A stretch of 64,000 nucleotides of DNA from Scleromatobacter humisilvae (GCF_023231945.1 NZ_JAJLJH010000011.1:1-64000), one strand, 5' to 3'; numbered from the stretch's first letter, positions 1-7,332 are shown. Notes: generated by a model not told the origin, from the sequence alone. Numbers and translations are program-made.

Positions 1-266
1 CCGCAAGGCCTCCCTGAGCCCTTTCTAATGAGGCCCCGATACTGTGGCTGTTTGAACGAGCTGCCGACGCCACGCACTTTCACGAAGCGCACGGCGTTTC
101 CACACGGCCTCGCTGCGAAGCGGCCGGCGTCTGCAGCTGTTTCCGGAGCGTACGTGAGACTGGCTCCGCGCCCAGTCATGTACCTGCGGGGGAGTCTTCA
201 CGCTTGCAAAGAATGCGGGACAAGGTGCGCCGGCAACTGGCCAGGGCTAATGTATTCTTCCAACGA
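1..266. other. Left-edge non-coding stretch
   Basis: No convincing gene is seen before the first start codon at 267. The open frames here are Cys/Arg/Pro-rich and lack any recognisable domain or ribosome-binding site. The base composition is closer to the accessory region that follows than to the GC-rich core, so this probably belongs to the same accessory segment, whose left border lies outside the window. Confidence 0.4.
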
Positions 267-1367
267 ATGGCAAATCCTCAACACCTAAAGCTCCTGAAAG
301 AGGGGACATCAACCTGGAACGAATGGCGAGAGAGCAGCCCAGAGATTGTTCCGGATTTGTCGAATGCTGCCATTACCGGCTTGGAATTCGCCTTCGGGAT
401 CAATCTAGCTGGCGCTGATCTACGCGGCGCAGACTTGTCATCTTGTAGGCTTGCCGGCGCGAGACTGCAACGAGCCCAGCTTGAGGGGGCCAACCTCAGC
501 AGCACGGAACTTCGCAAGGGCAGGCTGGAAGACTCAAATCTGAGCAACGCGAATTTGACCGGCGCCAACCTCTACGGAGCAATTCTGGATCGAGCGAAGC
601 TGCGCAACGCCAAATTGGTCCGCTGCAGTCTCGACGTGGGGTCCATCGAGGACGCGACGCTTGAGGGGGCATCAATAGTTGACGTATACGTCGAAACCAA
701 TCCCTACGCAGGGGCCTACGGCAAGGCAGTCGCGTTGGCCCTGCTGGAGGCTCAAGACCTCGACAAGTTGTCCCCGGAAAGCGCCCCCTTTATTGAAAGC
801 TTCGTAGCGGGCGCGTTTGACGCTGCGCATCGTTACTCAAAGGAGTTCAACCAGCAAGTGTTGCAAGCTCAGCTCGACCGAATTAAGCCTCTGACTTCGC
901 TTTACAGGCGCAGCGGCGCGTTCAGCAGCGAACTCATACAGGTCGTCGGTGCTGTCGACTCCGGCCTCATTGAGTTCCTGAGGCGCAATCCGAAACGACT
1001 GCACGACATTCACTGGCGAGCATTCGAAGAAGTCATCGCCGAGATCCTCTCAAGCTTTGGTTGGTCGGTTCAGCTGACACAGCCCAGCAAGGACGGCGGC
1101 TACGACATTCTGGGCATTCACAAGGACATATCGGGGATTTCAAGTGCTTGGATTGTGGAGTGCAAGCGCTGGCATGAATCGGTCGGAATCGAAGTGGCAC
1201 GCTCGCTGTACACCGTAAAAAACGAGATGCGAGTTTCCGGCGCAATTTTGGCGACCACATCAAACTTCACCCAAGGCGTGTTGGATTTCAAGTCGTCTCG
1301 CTATGACTTCGACCTCAAGAACTACGCTGCTATTGTGGAATGGCTGGGGCAGTACAAGAAGGGATGA
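267..1367 (+). CDS. Pentapeptide-repeat / Mrr-like restriction endonuclease fusion
   Basis: Predicted two-part protein of 366 aa. Residues about 45-120 carry A(D/N)LXX pentapeptide repeats, which normally form a right-handed quadrilateral beta-helix. The C-terminal third looks like the Mrr_cat/PD-(D/E)xK nuclease fold: a WRAFEEVIAEIL-type helix, then D276 of DGGYD, then E298-C-K300 of the ECKRW motif, i.e. the D...ExK catalytic signature of type IV (modification-dependent) restriction enzymes. The ATG at 267 (MANPQH) is chosen over an upstream in-frame ATG at 204 because the extra 21 residues are Arg-rich and unlike a domain. It stands alone on the plus strand, with no partner methylase visible. 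Function in defence is inferred from the nuclease fold; the target and the role of the repeat half are unknown. Confidence 0.75.
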   Translation: MANPQHLKLLKEGTSTWNEWRESSPEIVPDLSNAAITGLEFAFGINLAGADLRGADLSSCRLAGARLQRAQLEGANLSSTELRKGRLEDSNLSNANLTGANLYGAILDRAKLRNAKLVRCSLDVGSIEDATLEGASIVDVYVETNPYAGAYGKAVALALLEAQDLDKLSPESAPFIESFVAGAFDAAHRYSKEFNQQVLQAQLDRIKPLTSLYRRSGAFSSELIQVVGAVDSGLIEFLRRNPKRLHDIHWRAFEEVIAEILSSFGWSVQLTQPSKDGGYDILGIHKDISGISSAWIVECKRWHESVGIEVARSLYTVKNEMRVSGAILATTSNFTQGVLDFKSSRYDFDLKNYAAIVEWLGQYKKG

Positions 1368-1603
1368 GCTACCGCTTCGAAGCGTGTTGCTGCGTCAGCA
1401 TGTGCTACCAGTGGCAGCCTTGCAACCCTAGCCGGACATGTCAGTCTCCCAGCTATTCCGATTTGCTGGACTCTCGTCTCATCGGAGGTGATTTTCTCGC
1501 CTATGAATTTGAAACTTGCAGCTTTCCCTTGCTCACGCTGAATCTGCAAGGTCAGCGGAATTAAGAGTTATCACATTCGGTCATCTTCTTGATGAATCGA
1601 CAA

Positions 1604-2107
1604 CTAGTTGAAGCCCATCTGACAGACAAGCTGGGCGTACTTGAATCGCGGATCAGCATTCGGCGGAGGCGGCTCAGAACCATCGACGTCACCCTCGAAC
1701 CAGTCCATGCTCACCTGCGGGTATTGTTGCAATCGCGGGTTGGACATCTTGGTTCCTTGCTTGGATGCAGCCGCTCGCAGCGCGCCTTGACTGGCTTGAA
1801 CGATGAGGCCGAATCTGTTGCCAGGCGACGTGCCTGGCCCGCGCGCGAAGAACTTGGTGCCCTCCTGGTAGGCGGACAGCGCAACGAGAGGCAGGCCGAA
1901 GGCCGTGTAGCCTGGCTTGACGGCGTAGTAGCTAATCGAGTCGGAAACGCTGTAGGGCTTCGCTTCGATCAGGCCGCGCTCTTGGAAGCTCTTGACGAGA
2001 TGTTCAGCGTTGGCGGAGCCCAGACATTGGTATTTGGCCGCGATCTCGATCGCGCACGCGTGGCCGGCAAGTGCCAGAGCGGAAAGAAAGATTGCCGTGG
2101 ATTTCAA
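1604..2107 (-). CDS. Hypothetical secreted protein
   Basis: A 167-aa protein with a clear Sec signal peptide at its start (LKSTAIFLSALALAG...ACA), so probably periplasmic or secreted. The TTG at 2107 is preferred as start because an AGAGG ribosome-binding site lies about 8 nt upstream and the signal peptide begins directly there; the frame extends further upstream but that part is Arg/Cys-rich and not protein-like. The mature part has Cys near both ends (a YQCLG motif and a VCQMGF C-terminus) that could pair. I do not recognise the family. It lies downstream of two small minus-strand genes, but the gap of about 110 bases argues for its own promoter. Confidence 0.55.
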   Translation of the reverse strand: MKSTAIFLSALALAGHACAIEIAAKYQCLGSANAEHLVKSFQERGLIEAKPYSVSDSISYYAVKPGYTAFGLPLVALSAYQEGTKFFARGPGTSPGNRFGLIVQASQGALRAAASKQGTKMSNPRLQQYPQVSMDWFEGDVDGSEPPPPNADPRFKYAQLVCQMGFN

Positions 2108-2216
2108 TAACGTCACCTCTTCATGGAGTGCAGCGGTTCGATCGTCCACCGATATCGCAACGCGCTCGTGTCGTGGGCCGGAACCCATTAGGCGCAGTCG
2201 ATCTGAAAACTGGCCC

Positions 2217-2396
2217 TCAGCCAGCATCTTGCCCGCCCAAGTCGGTTTGAGCCGCGAGCAACTCACAAGCCGCCCTGATGGCAGCCGCAAGTATGAACGC
2301 TTCTGGCGCGATATTGGATGCCGCGGCAGCCCGAACCACCAGATCCAACAGTTCGTCTGTGATCGAAATGTCAATATCGACCAAGTTCGTCTGCAT
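2217..2396 (-). CDS. Small protein, possible RHH-type antitoxin partner
   Basis: A 59-aa protein beginning MQTNLVDIDISITDELLDLV. A GGGAGG ribosome-binding site 6 nt before the ATG at 2396 fixes this start over the in-frame ATG at 2411. The layout of a short beta-like strand followed by two helices (ITDELLDLVVRAAAAS...APEAFILAAAIRAACELLA) resembles small ribbon-helix-helix or antitoxin-type DNA binders, but I see no diagnostic motif. It follows another small gene on the same strand after a short gap, so the two are probably co-transcribed. No matching toxin is evident. Function unassigned. Confidence 0.4.
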   Translation of the reverse strand: MQTNLVDIDISITDELLDLVVRAAAASNIAPEAFILAAAIRAACELLAAQTDLGGQDAG

Positions 2397-2427
2397 GGAC
2401 ACCTCCCGCAAAGCCGTCGTCGTGCGC

Positions 2428-2649
2428 TCAAGCCTCGCCTAAACGAGGCCTGCGATCCAATGTATCGTGAGACAGTTCGTCAGACGTCGAAGACTTGCTC
2501 AAGGCCTGGCGACGACGCGCGATCTCGGCAATGATTGCCTTCTCAAAGAAGGCCTGAACCGATTCGCCCGGATCAAGCACGCTTTCGATTTCGGCTCGCA
2601 GCTTGGGTTTGACATGAAATCGGTAGGGCATGGATGAGCGGTCGGGCAT
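2428..2649 (-). CDS. YlcI/YnfO-like small DNA-binding protein
   Basis: A 73-aa protein (67 aa if translation starts at the second ATG, 2631). The segment PYRFHVKPKLRAEIESVLDPGES followed by a VQAFFEKAIIAEIARRR helix is the pattern of YlcI/YnfO-family proteins: a strand, a helix, the LxPGES turn, then a long basic helix, as in ribbon-helix-helix folds. Neither start has a good ribosome-binding site, so the N-terminus is uncertain. Such proteins are often antitoxins or phage/plasmid regulators. It is first in a likely two-gene unit with the 59-aa protein at 2217-2396. Confidence 0.5.
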   Translation of the reverse strand: MPDRSSMPYRFHVKPKLRAEIESVLDPGESVQAFFEKAIIAEIARRRQALSKSSTSDELSHDTLDRRPRLGEA

Positions 2650-2816
2650 AGCTGAAATTTGCCATCAAGAGGGATCAACGGAAGCGCAAAGGCTCTTGTC
2701 CGCATGGCACTTGAACCGCGAGCAACGACCGAAAGCCCGTCGCAGCTTTGACCGAGACGCAACAGCCGCCATCGAGCCGCGGATCGGAGCCTCGAGCCCC
2801 GACGCAACGCGGTGAC

Positions 2817-3020
2817 TTATCGGTTCCTTTTGAAACGCTGTGAAGGCTTCCGCCTTGACGGTGGGCCAACCAGAACAGACGCGTAGCGCGGGAACGCCTT
2901 CTCCATCTCGAGCACCTGCTCCTTCGTCATTGCGACACGTTCAGCCAACTTGGCGACCTTTTCGGCGACAGCGTCGGAAATGGTGACGTACTTGCCTGGA
3001 CGGACCCGGATGCGCTTCAT
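2817..3020 (-). CDS. Hypothetical small basic protein
   Basis: A 67-aa, Lys/Arg-rich protein (starts MKRIRVRPGKYVTISDAVAEKV, ends in a basic RRKPSQRFKRNR tail). Its ATG at 3020 overlaps the stop of the upstream gene by 4 bp (ATGA), so the pair is probably translationally coupled. The central part is a predicted amphipathic helix (AVAEKVAKLAERVAMTKEQVLEMEKAF). Charge and size suggest nucleic-acid or partner binding, but no family is recognised. Confidence 0.5.
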   Translation of the reverse strand: MKRIRVRPGKYVTISDAVAEKVAKLAERVAMTKEQVLEMEKAFPRYASVLVGPPSRRKPSQRFKRNR

Positions 3021-3490
3021 ATCTTCGCCCCCTTCTTCGCATCGGATCGGCTAGCAGCCTCCTCCTCCCAAGCAAGCTGAAATCCCGTGAGACTGTCCAT
3101 CTCTACCCGGTCCATCGAATCACAGAATCGTTGCCCCGCAGCGTCTTCAAAGACGGCAACCGACCGGCCACCCTTGGCGCCCTCAGTCGCTTTCCATATC
3201 TTCGAAATTCGGACTGGCGTCCAAGGTGCTTCTGCGGGCTCACGGCCAGGCCGCATCAGTTGCACGGAGACGGTGACGGTGCGTTCGTTTGACGGCGTCA
3301 CGGCCAGGAGATCTGATGTCCACGCTACCAGCAGGTCGCGATAGACCCAATCGTCGTCTGCCTGCTCCTTGAAGCCGACGATGTACCACGGAGCTGGGAG
3401 CGTCAGTTCTACCGCCCGCCAGTAGGAATAGCCTGGAGGCGCTATCCCTGCGGGTACATGGTGAGCGAATTGGCGAGGTGCTCCAAACAT
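3017..3490 (-). CDS. Hypothetical protein, first gene of a coupled pair
   Basis: A 157-aa protein starting MFGAPRQFAHHVPAGIAPPG. The ATG at 3490 is chosen because AAGGAC sits about 7 nt upstream; the frame is open up to 3742 but that extension is Arg/Ser-rich with no ribosome-binding site. It is rich in aromatic residues (YSYWRAVELTLPAPWYIVGF) with a mixed alpha/beta pattern, no signal peptide and no membrane segment. The 3' end overlaps the 67-aa gene by 4 bp. It is divergent from the C-protein-like regulator at 3821, with the twin operator in between, so it may be controlled by it. No family recognised. Confidence 0.55.
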   Translation of the reverse strand: MFGAPRQFAHHVPAGIAPPGYSYWRAVELTLPAPWYIVGFKEQADDDWVYRDLLVAWTSDLLAVTPSNERTVTVSVQLMRPGREPAEAPWTPVRISKIWKATEGAKGGRSVAVFEDAAGQRFCDSMDRVEMDSLTGFQLAWEEEAASRSDAKKGAKI

Positions 3491-3769
3491 GGTAGTGTCC
3501 TTTTGGCAATGCACTTCCAGCTTCTCGTCGAGGGAGAAGATCAAGCCTCTGAGAGGCTCGGCCTCGGGCGACACAAGCGGCGTGCGGGACCGCTCCAACG
3601 AACTTGCTCCCAGGGATCTTGGGTCGTCCAGCGTACCAAGTTGAGAATGCTTGGCTAGGCTACGACGCACCCGTCTCGAGTCAAACGCAGGTGCGCTGAA
3701 CGCGGCAAAACGTGGCGACGATCTCGTGCGACCGAGCGGCAATCTGAGTGCCCGGCATCGGTTAAATGC

Positions 3770-3799
3770 TACTCAAAGTCTGTAGACTCAAAGTCTACA
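3770..3799. promoter_or_regulatory. Twin operator resembling controller-protein C-boxes
   Basis: Two near-identical 11-mers, TACTCAAAGTC (3770-3780) and GACTCAAAGTC (3785-3795), are separated by 4 bases (TGTA), giving a 15-bp centre-to-centre spacing. The second lies within a perfect 8-3-8 inverted repeat, TGTAGACT-CAA-AGTCTACA (3781-3799). GACT-N3-AGTC repeats spaced like this are the known operator plan of restriction-modification C proteins. The site ends 21 bp before the start codon of the regulator at 3821 and lies upstream of the divergent pair at 3490, so autoregulation is likely and control of the pair possible. Confidence 0.65.
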
Positions 3800-3820
3800 C
3801 CCGACGGATGCTACGCGCCA

Positions 3821-4054
3821 ATGAAGCGTAGCAATCGTCAAAGCGAATCAGCCCGCGCGAGGTTCGCTCGGAACCTGAAAACGCTGCGCATCCAACTCGG
3901 ACTTTCCCAAGAGGCGCTCGCTGCCAATGCCGGCTTGCACCGGACATACATCGGGTCAATAGAGCGCGCCGAGCGAAACGTCTCCATCGACAACATGGAG
4001 CATCTCGCTACTGCGTTGAATGTCGACATCATCGATCTCCTTCGCGTGCAATAG
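3821..4054 (+). CDS. XRE/C-protein-like transcriptional regulator (orphan)
   Basis: A 77-aa protein that is essentially one Cro/C1-type helix-turn-helix domain: FARNLKTLRIQLGLSQEALA (helices 1-2), NAGLHRTYIGSIERAERN (recognition helix and turn), then SIDNMEHLATALNVDIIDLL. The size and the L-x-RTYIxxIERxxRNxSI signature match small controller (C) proteins of type II restriction-modification systems, which act as dimers on tandem operators, first activating and then repressing. The operator just upstream fits this. No methyltransferase or cognate restriction gene is adjacent, so it is an orphan here or regulates neighbouring genes. The HTH call is firm; the C-protein assignment is inference. 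Confidence 0.8.
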   Translation: MKRSNRQSESARARFARNLKTLRIQLGLSQEALAANAGLHRTYIGSIERAERNVSIDNMEHLATALNVDIIDLLRVQ

Positions 4055-4096
4055 CCAGAGAGCAAGCCGCTTCATCTCCCAGGCTGCCCTTTGTCT

Positions 4097-4297
4097 TCAA
4101 CAGCCGCGACCTGGCTCGCGAACTGATCGGCACGAACGCGGCCAGGATCGATCGGCAGGAATCGGTCTGATCAGGATCGCTCCGCATGCGGCGATCTCCG
4201 GCGAAATCTGATCTCCGCGTCTGAGTCCCATCGCGGTACGAATCGATTTCGGAATGGTCACGGCGCCAGATCCGTTCAGCGACATCAAGAGAGACAT
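4097..4297 (-). CDS. AbrB/SpoVT-like antitoxin-type protein (possibly degenerate)
   Basis: A 66-aa frame whose N-terminal half, GSGAVTIPKSIRTAMGLRRGDQI, matches the swapped-hairpin AbrB/MazE/SpoVT DNA-binding motif (G-x-V-x-IPKxIRxxLGxxxGD). The C-terminal half is Arg/Pro/Ser-rich and does not continue the fold well, and no ribosome-binding site precedes the ATG, so the gene may be eroded. No partner toxin is seen downstream. It lies in the sparse stretch 4055-4524, where nothing else is well supported. Confidence 0.4.
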   Translation of the reverse strand: MSLLMSLNGSGAVTIPKSIRTAMGLRRGDQISPEIAACGAILIRPIPADRSWPRSCRSVREPGRGC

Positions 4298-4524
4298 TTG
4301 CGCGTTTCCGGTATCGGGTCAATCTTCCTTTGACGCGGATCGACTCGACCGATTGCATTCGTCAGCCGCCGTCTCAAGGCGCAAAGTCATGCGTGAGTTG
4401 CTCGACGACGCCAACCGTCTTGAGGCCGCTGGGCTGAGCCGGTATGATGACTATAAGTAGCATACTACTTTGGCATCAAATCCGGGAGAGTCCGTCGATC
4501 TCTCGCACTCGACGAGGTCACGAT

Positions 4525-4695
4525 ATGAAACGAGTCGACGAGTCCGCCCTCAGGGACTTTGATACGCTTCCGGACTCTGCCTACGTCCGCCTTCCCGTGA
4601 TCACCGCGTTGGTGGGTGTTTCTCGTGCCACCGTGTGGCGTTGGACGAGGCAAGGCAACCTGCCTAAAGCCGTTCGCATCGCGGGAGTCAAGGTC
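4525..4695 (+). pseudogene. AlpA-like phage/excisionase regulator, 3'-truncated
   Basis: From the ATG at 4525 (GAGG ribosome-binding site 7 nt upstream) the frame encodes a typical AlpA/MerR-like helix-turn-helix: YVRLPVITALVGVSRATVWRW followed by TRQGNLPKAVRIAGVKV, residues 19-57. AlpA proteins then carry a WRxxDL segment and stop near residue 65-70; here the match breaks at about 4695 and the frame runs on to 5202 antisense to another gene. I read this as a gene that lost its 3' end. AlpA family members control excision or integrase genes of prophages and integrative elements, consistent with the nearby tRNA. Confidence 0.6.
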
Positions 4696-5339
4696 GATGA
4701 GAGATGCAACTTCTCGACTGCGTACTTCATCACCTCTTGGTGGCTGGGCACGGAGGTGCGAGTGCCTTCCCAATATCGTCCAGCGAAGTGCGAGGCCACG
4801 GCATGGAGATGTTCGAGCATGGGTGTGCGCCGAGGAAACGCCGCACGCCATTCATCTGGAGACGAGACGTCGCCATCTCGCGATATCCAAGGGCCGGCCT
4901 TCGCCAGCGCCACTTGCCTGGACCACTCCAAGAACGAGTGCATGTCGACCAAGGTATCGGGACCGAGGTACTCGCTCGCGATCAGTGGCTTCATCTCTCC
5001 ATCTCGAAGCGCTCGCAAGGCATCACGAAGGTTCCGCTTGAGGCAATCGATCGGACGGTCCTTGGCAGGGCCACCTATGAGCCGCTGCAGGGCATCGCCA
5101 ATTTCCGAATGCCGCAGAGCACAGATCGCTGCCTCCGGGCTCGTACCGAGCGAGTCGGGATCCACGCCGCTATGGAGCGCGACCAAATGCCAGACCTCGT
5201 AGAGATCGCAGTTGGCCCATTTGCGCTTGGCCGCCTCATCGAGCCCGTGCGGACCGCGCTGCGGCTGGCTTCGATCCCTGTACGAGACCAACTCATCCAA
5301 ACCCGATTCGAACTGCTGTATCGAACGTCGACTCGCCAT
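4581..5339 (-). CDS. Hypothetical protein of integrative elements, C-terminus replaced
   Basis: A 252-aa frame starting MASRRSIQQFESGLDELVSY, cytoplasmic, with no signal or membrane segments. It resembles proteins I associate with AlpA-linked elements of betaproteobacteria: an N-terminal WANCDLYEVWHLVALHSGVDP segment and a C-terminal helix SHQEVMKYAVEKLHLS that is usually followed by a few conserved residues. From about residue 214 (base 4696) on, the protein is antisense to the AlpA-like helix-turn-helix and no longer looks native, so the true 3' end is probably lost and about 38 residues are read-through. Function unknown. Confidence 0.5.
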   Translation of the reverse strand: MASRRSIQQFESGLDELVSYRDRSQPQRGPHGLDEAAKRKWANCDLYEVWHLVALHSGVDPDSLGTSPEAAICALRHSEIGDALQRLIGGPAKDRPIDCLKRNLRDALRALRDGEMKPLIASEYLGPDTLVDMHSFLEWSRQVALAKAGPWISRDGDVSSPDEWRAAFPRRTPMLEHLHAVASHFAGRYWEGTRTSVPSHQEVMKYAVEKLHLSSTLTPAMRTALGRLPCLVQRHTVARETPTNAVITGRRT

Positions 5340-5491
5340 GGTGCCTCCTGGACAAGGCAGCGCAATCGAACCGCAAACGGACTGGGTGCAGCGCGTTCCA
5401 ATGCACACCAGAGCAACTACAACACAACCAACACACAGCGCTGCGACGTGCAACAGGCGTCAGTAGCTGCTCACCGGCAAAGCGGCATGAG

Positions 5492-5568
5492 TGGTAGGCC
5501 GTGTTGGACTTGAACCAACGACCAAAGGATTATGAGTCCTCTGCTCTGACCAACTGAGCTAACGGCCC
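5492..5568 (-). tRNA. tRNA with CAU anticodon (Ile2 or elongator Met)
   Basis: A complete 77-nt cloverleaf with encoded CCA (5492-5494 complement): acceptor GGGCCGT/ACGGCCT, D arm GCTC..GAGC, anticodon stem GAGGA/TCCTT around loop CTCATAA, T arm GTTGG-TTCAAGT-CCAAC, discriminator A. The anticodon is CAU. The anticodon-arm and T-arm context resembles lysidine-modified tRNA-Ile2 (E. coli ileX type) more than elongator tRNA-Met; the CAU alone cannot separate them. Its 3' end faces the accessory region, the usual orientation for an integration target. Confidence 0.9.
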
Positions 5569-5717
5569 ACGAGCGGGCGATTGTACGGATGCGGGGGCGC
5601 GGGCGCGGGCGTGGCAGCCGGGCGAGTGGGAGATCTCCGCCCGGATTCCGGCTCTGTTCCGCGGTTGCGGCGGCGCGCCGTTCTTTAGCATGGCTGACAC
5701 ATTTGGAGAATGGCGCC

Positions 5718-6260
5718 ATGTCCCTGTCCACCAGTTCCTCGACCAGCGCTTCCTACGCCGCCGTCAATTCCGGCGCCGCGGGCGGCAGCGGCGTGCTGCG
5801 GGCGATCGAGGATGTGCCGGGCAGGATCGCGACGGGGGTCGAGGACGTCGGCGAGGCGGTGGGCGAGGCCGCGAGCGCGACCGTGTCGTTCAGCGAGCGT
5901 GCGATGCAGGCGCTGGCCAATGGCGGCCTGGCCGTGGTGCATGGCATCGAGGACGTCGTGGCGTTCCCGTTCGAGATGGTCGCCGACGCGGCGGTCGGCG
6001 TCGAGCATGCGGTCGCGGGCGGGATCCACATGCTCGCGAACGGCGTCAACGCCGCCATCAATGGCGTCGATGCGGTGGCGCAGGGCGCGTCGACTGCGGT
6101 GCATGCGGTGGCCGTCGACCTGCCGGCGGCAATCGCCTCCGACGTGACCAGCGTGACGCAGGCCGCCCTCGGCGACGCGACCACCGTGGCGGGTGCGGCG
6201 GCGGGCGTCGCGGTGCTGACCGGCAGCTCGCCGATCGCGATGATCAAGTCGATCCTGTGA
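5718..6260 (+). CDS. Alanine/valine-rich amphipathic hypothetical protein
   Basis: A 180-aa protein; the ATG at 5718 has GGAGA about 7-8 nt upstream. The N-terminus is a Ser/Thr-rich low-complexity run without a signal peptide. Residues about 35-150 repeat short amphipathic units such as GVEDVGEAVGEA, GVEHAVAGGIHML, GVNAAINGVDAV and GASTAVHAV, the look of a long helical, possibly surface- or membrane-associating protein (phasin- or LEA-like), and it ends with the hydrophobic VAGAAAGVAVLTG. No family is recognised. It is convergent with hrcA. Confidence 0.6.
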   Translation: MSLSTSSSTSASYAAVNSGAAGGSGVLRAIEDVPGRIATGVEDVGEAVGEAASATVSFSERAMQALANGGLAVVHGIEDVVAFPFEMVADAAVGVEHAVAGGIHMLANGVNAAINGVDAVAQGASTAVHAVAVDLPAAIASDVTSVTQAALGDATTVAGAAAGVAVLTGSSPIAMIKSIL

Positions 6261-6265
6261 CGCCT

Positions 6266-6287
6266 CGCGCGCGCGTGACGCGCGCGC
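6266..6287. terminator. GC hairpin between convergent genes
   Basis: A CGCGCGCGC/GCGCGCGCG stem of about 9 bp around a TGA loop lies between the stop of the 180-aa gene (6260) and the hrcA stop (6295). There is no T-tract on either strand, so it would be a weak or Rho-assisted terminator at best. Confidence 0.35.
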
Positions 6288-6294
6288 CCGGGCC

Positions 6295-7332
6295 TCAGCG
6301 CTGCGACAGCGCGTTGCCCACCAGCTTGGACGTGATGTCGACGATCTGGATCATGCGGTCGTAGGGCATGCGCGTCGGGCCGATGACGCCCAGCGTGCCC
6401 ACCACCTGGCCGTCGACCTCGTAGGGCGCCGACACCACCGACAGCGCCTCGAACGGCACGACGCGGCTCTCGCCGCCGATGAAGATGCGCACGCCCTCGG
6501 CGCGGCTGGAACCTTCGAGCAGGCGCATCAGCTGCGTCTTCTGCTCAAAGACGTCGAACATGTCGCGCAGGCTGCGCATGTCGTGGTGCAGGTCCTGCAC
6601 GCCCAGCAGGTTGCGCTCGCCGGCGACGACGACCTGCTCGTCGCTCTCGGCGATGGCGTCGCTGCCGGCCTGCACCGCGGCGCGCATCAGCCCGGCGATG
6701 TCGGCGCTGAGCGCCTCGACCTCGGTCTTCAGGCGCTCGCGCACGTCGTCGATCGACAGCCCCGCGTAGTGCGCATTGAGGAAGTTCGTGGCCTCGATCA
6801 GCTGGGCCTGCGTGTGGTCGTTCGCGGTGATGATGACGCGGTTCTGCACGTCGCCATCGTGCGCGACGAGGATCACCAGCACGCGGCGCTCGCCCAGGCG
6901 CAGGAACTCGATGTGGCGGAACACGCCGGCCCGGCGCGGCGCGGTGATGACGCCCACGAAGCTTGACAGGTTCGACAGCATCGACGCGGCCTGCGCGATC
7001 ACGCGCTGCGGCTGGTCGGGCTGCAGCTCGCGCTGGCCGCCGATCTCGGTGAGCAGCTGCGACAGCGTGACCTCGGCGTCGACCGGCCGCGCGGTGAGCA
7101 TCGTGTCGACGAACAGCCGGTAGCCGCGCGCGGTGGGCACGCGGCCGGCCGAGGTGTGCGGGCTGACGATCAGGCCCAGCTCCTCGAGGTCGGCCATCAC
7201 GTTGCGGATCGTCGCCGGCGACAGCTCCAGGCCCGAGGCGCGCGAGAGCGTGCGCGAGCCCACCGGCTGGCCGTCGGCGATGTAGCGTTCGACCAGGGTC
7301 TTCAGCAGTGTCTTGGCGCGCTCGTCGAGCAT
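6295..7332 (-). CDS. hrcA: Heat-inducible transcription repressor HrcA
   Basis: HrcA represses groES/groEL and dnaK-type heat-shock operons by binding CIRCE inverted repeats; its activity depends on GroEL. The 345-aa product has the family's usual length: an N-terminal winged helix ([18 protein letters not shown], then [25 protein letters not shown] and [19 protein letters not shown], residues 1-75), then the GAF-like and inserted dimerising domains, and the conserved [18 protein letters not shown] near the C-terminus. It is divergent from nadK with about 100 bp between. I see no CIRCE element in that gap, so autoregulation through CIRCE is not supported here. Confidence 0.97.
   Translation of the reverse strand: MLDERAKTLLKTLVERYIADGQPVGSRTLSRASGLELSPATIRNVMADLEELGLIVSPHTSAGRVPTARGYRLFVDTMLTARPVDAEVTLSQLLTEIGGQRELQPDQPQRVIAQAASMLSNLSSFVGVITAPRRAGVFRHIEFLRLGERRVLVILVAHDGDVQNRVIITANDHTQAQLIEATNFLNAHYAGLSIDDVRERLKTEVEALSADIAGLMRAAVQAGSDAIAESDEQVVVAGERNLLGVQDLHHDMRSLRDMFDVFEQKTQLMRLLEGSSRAEGVRIFIGGESRVVPFEALSVVSAPYEVDGQVVGTLGVIGPTRMPYDRMIQIVDITSKLVGNALSQR

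Noticed and set aside
1276-1293. Partial likeness to the tRNA 3' end (CGTGTTGGA...)
   Set aside because: Only about 9 matching bases followed by mismatches; too short for an attachment site and inside a coding region.
3491-3742. Upstream extension of the 157-aa gene
   Set aside because: Open frame but Arg/Ser/Pro-rich; the ATG at 3490 has a good ribosome-binding site.
4254-4460. 68-aa plus-strand frame ending ...RYDDYK
   Set aside because: The C-terminal half looks helical and plausible, but it overlaps the AbrB-like frame, has no ribosome-binding site and no domain. Left unannotated.
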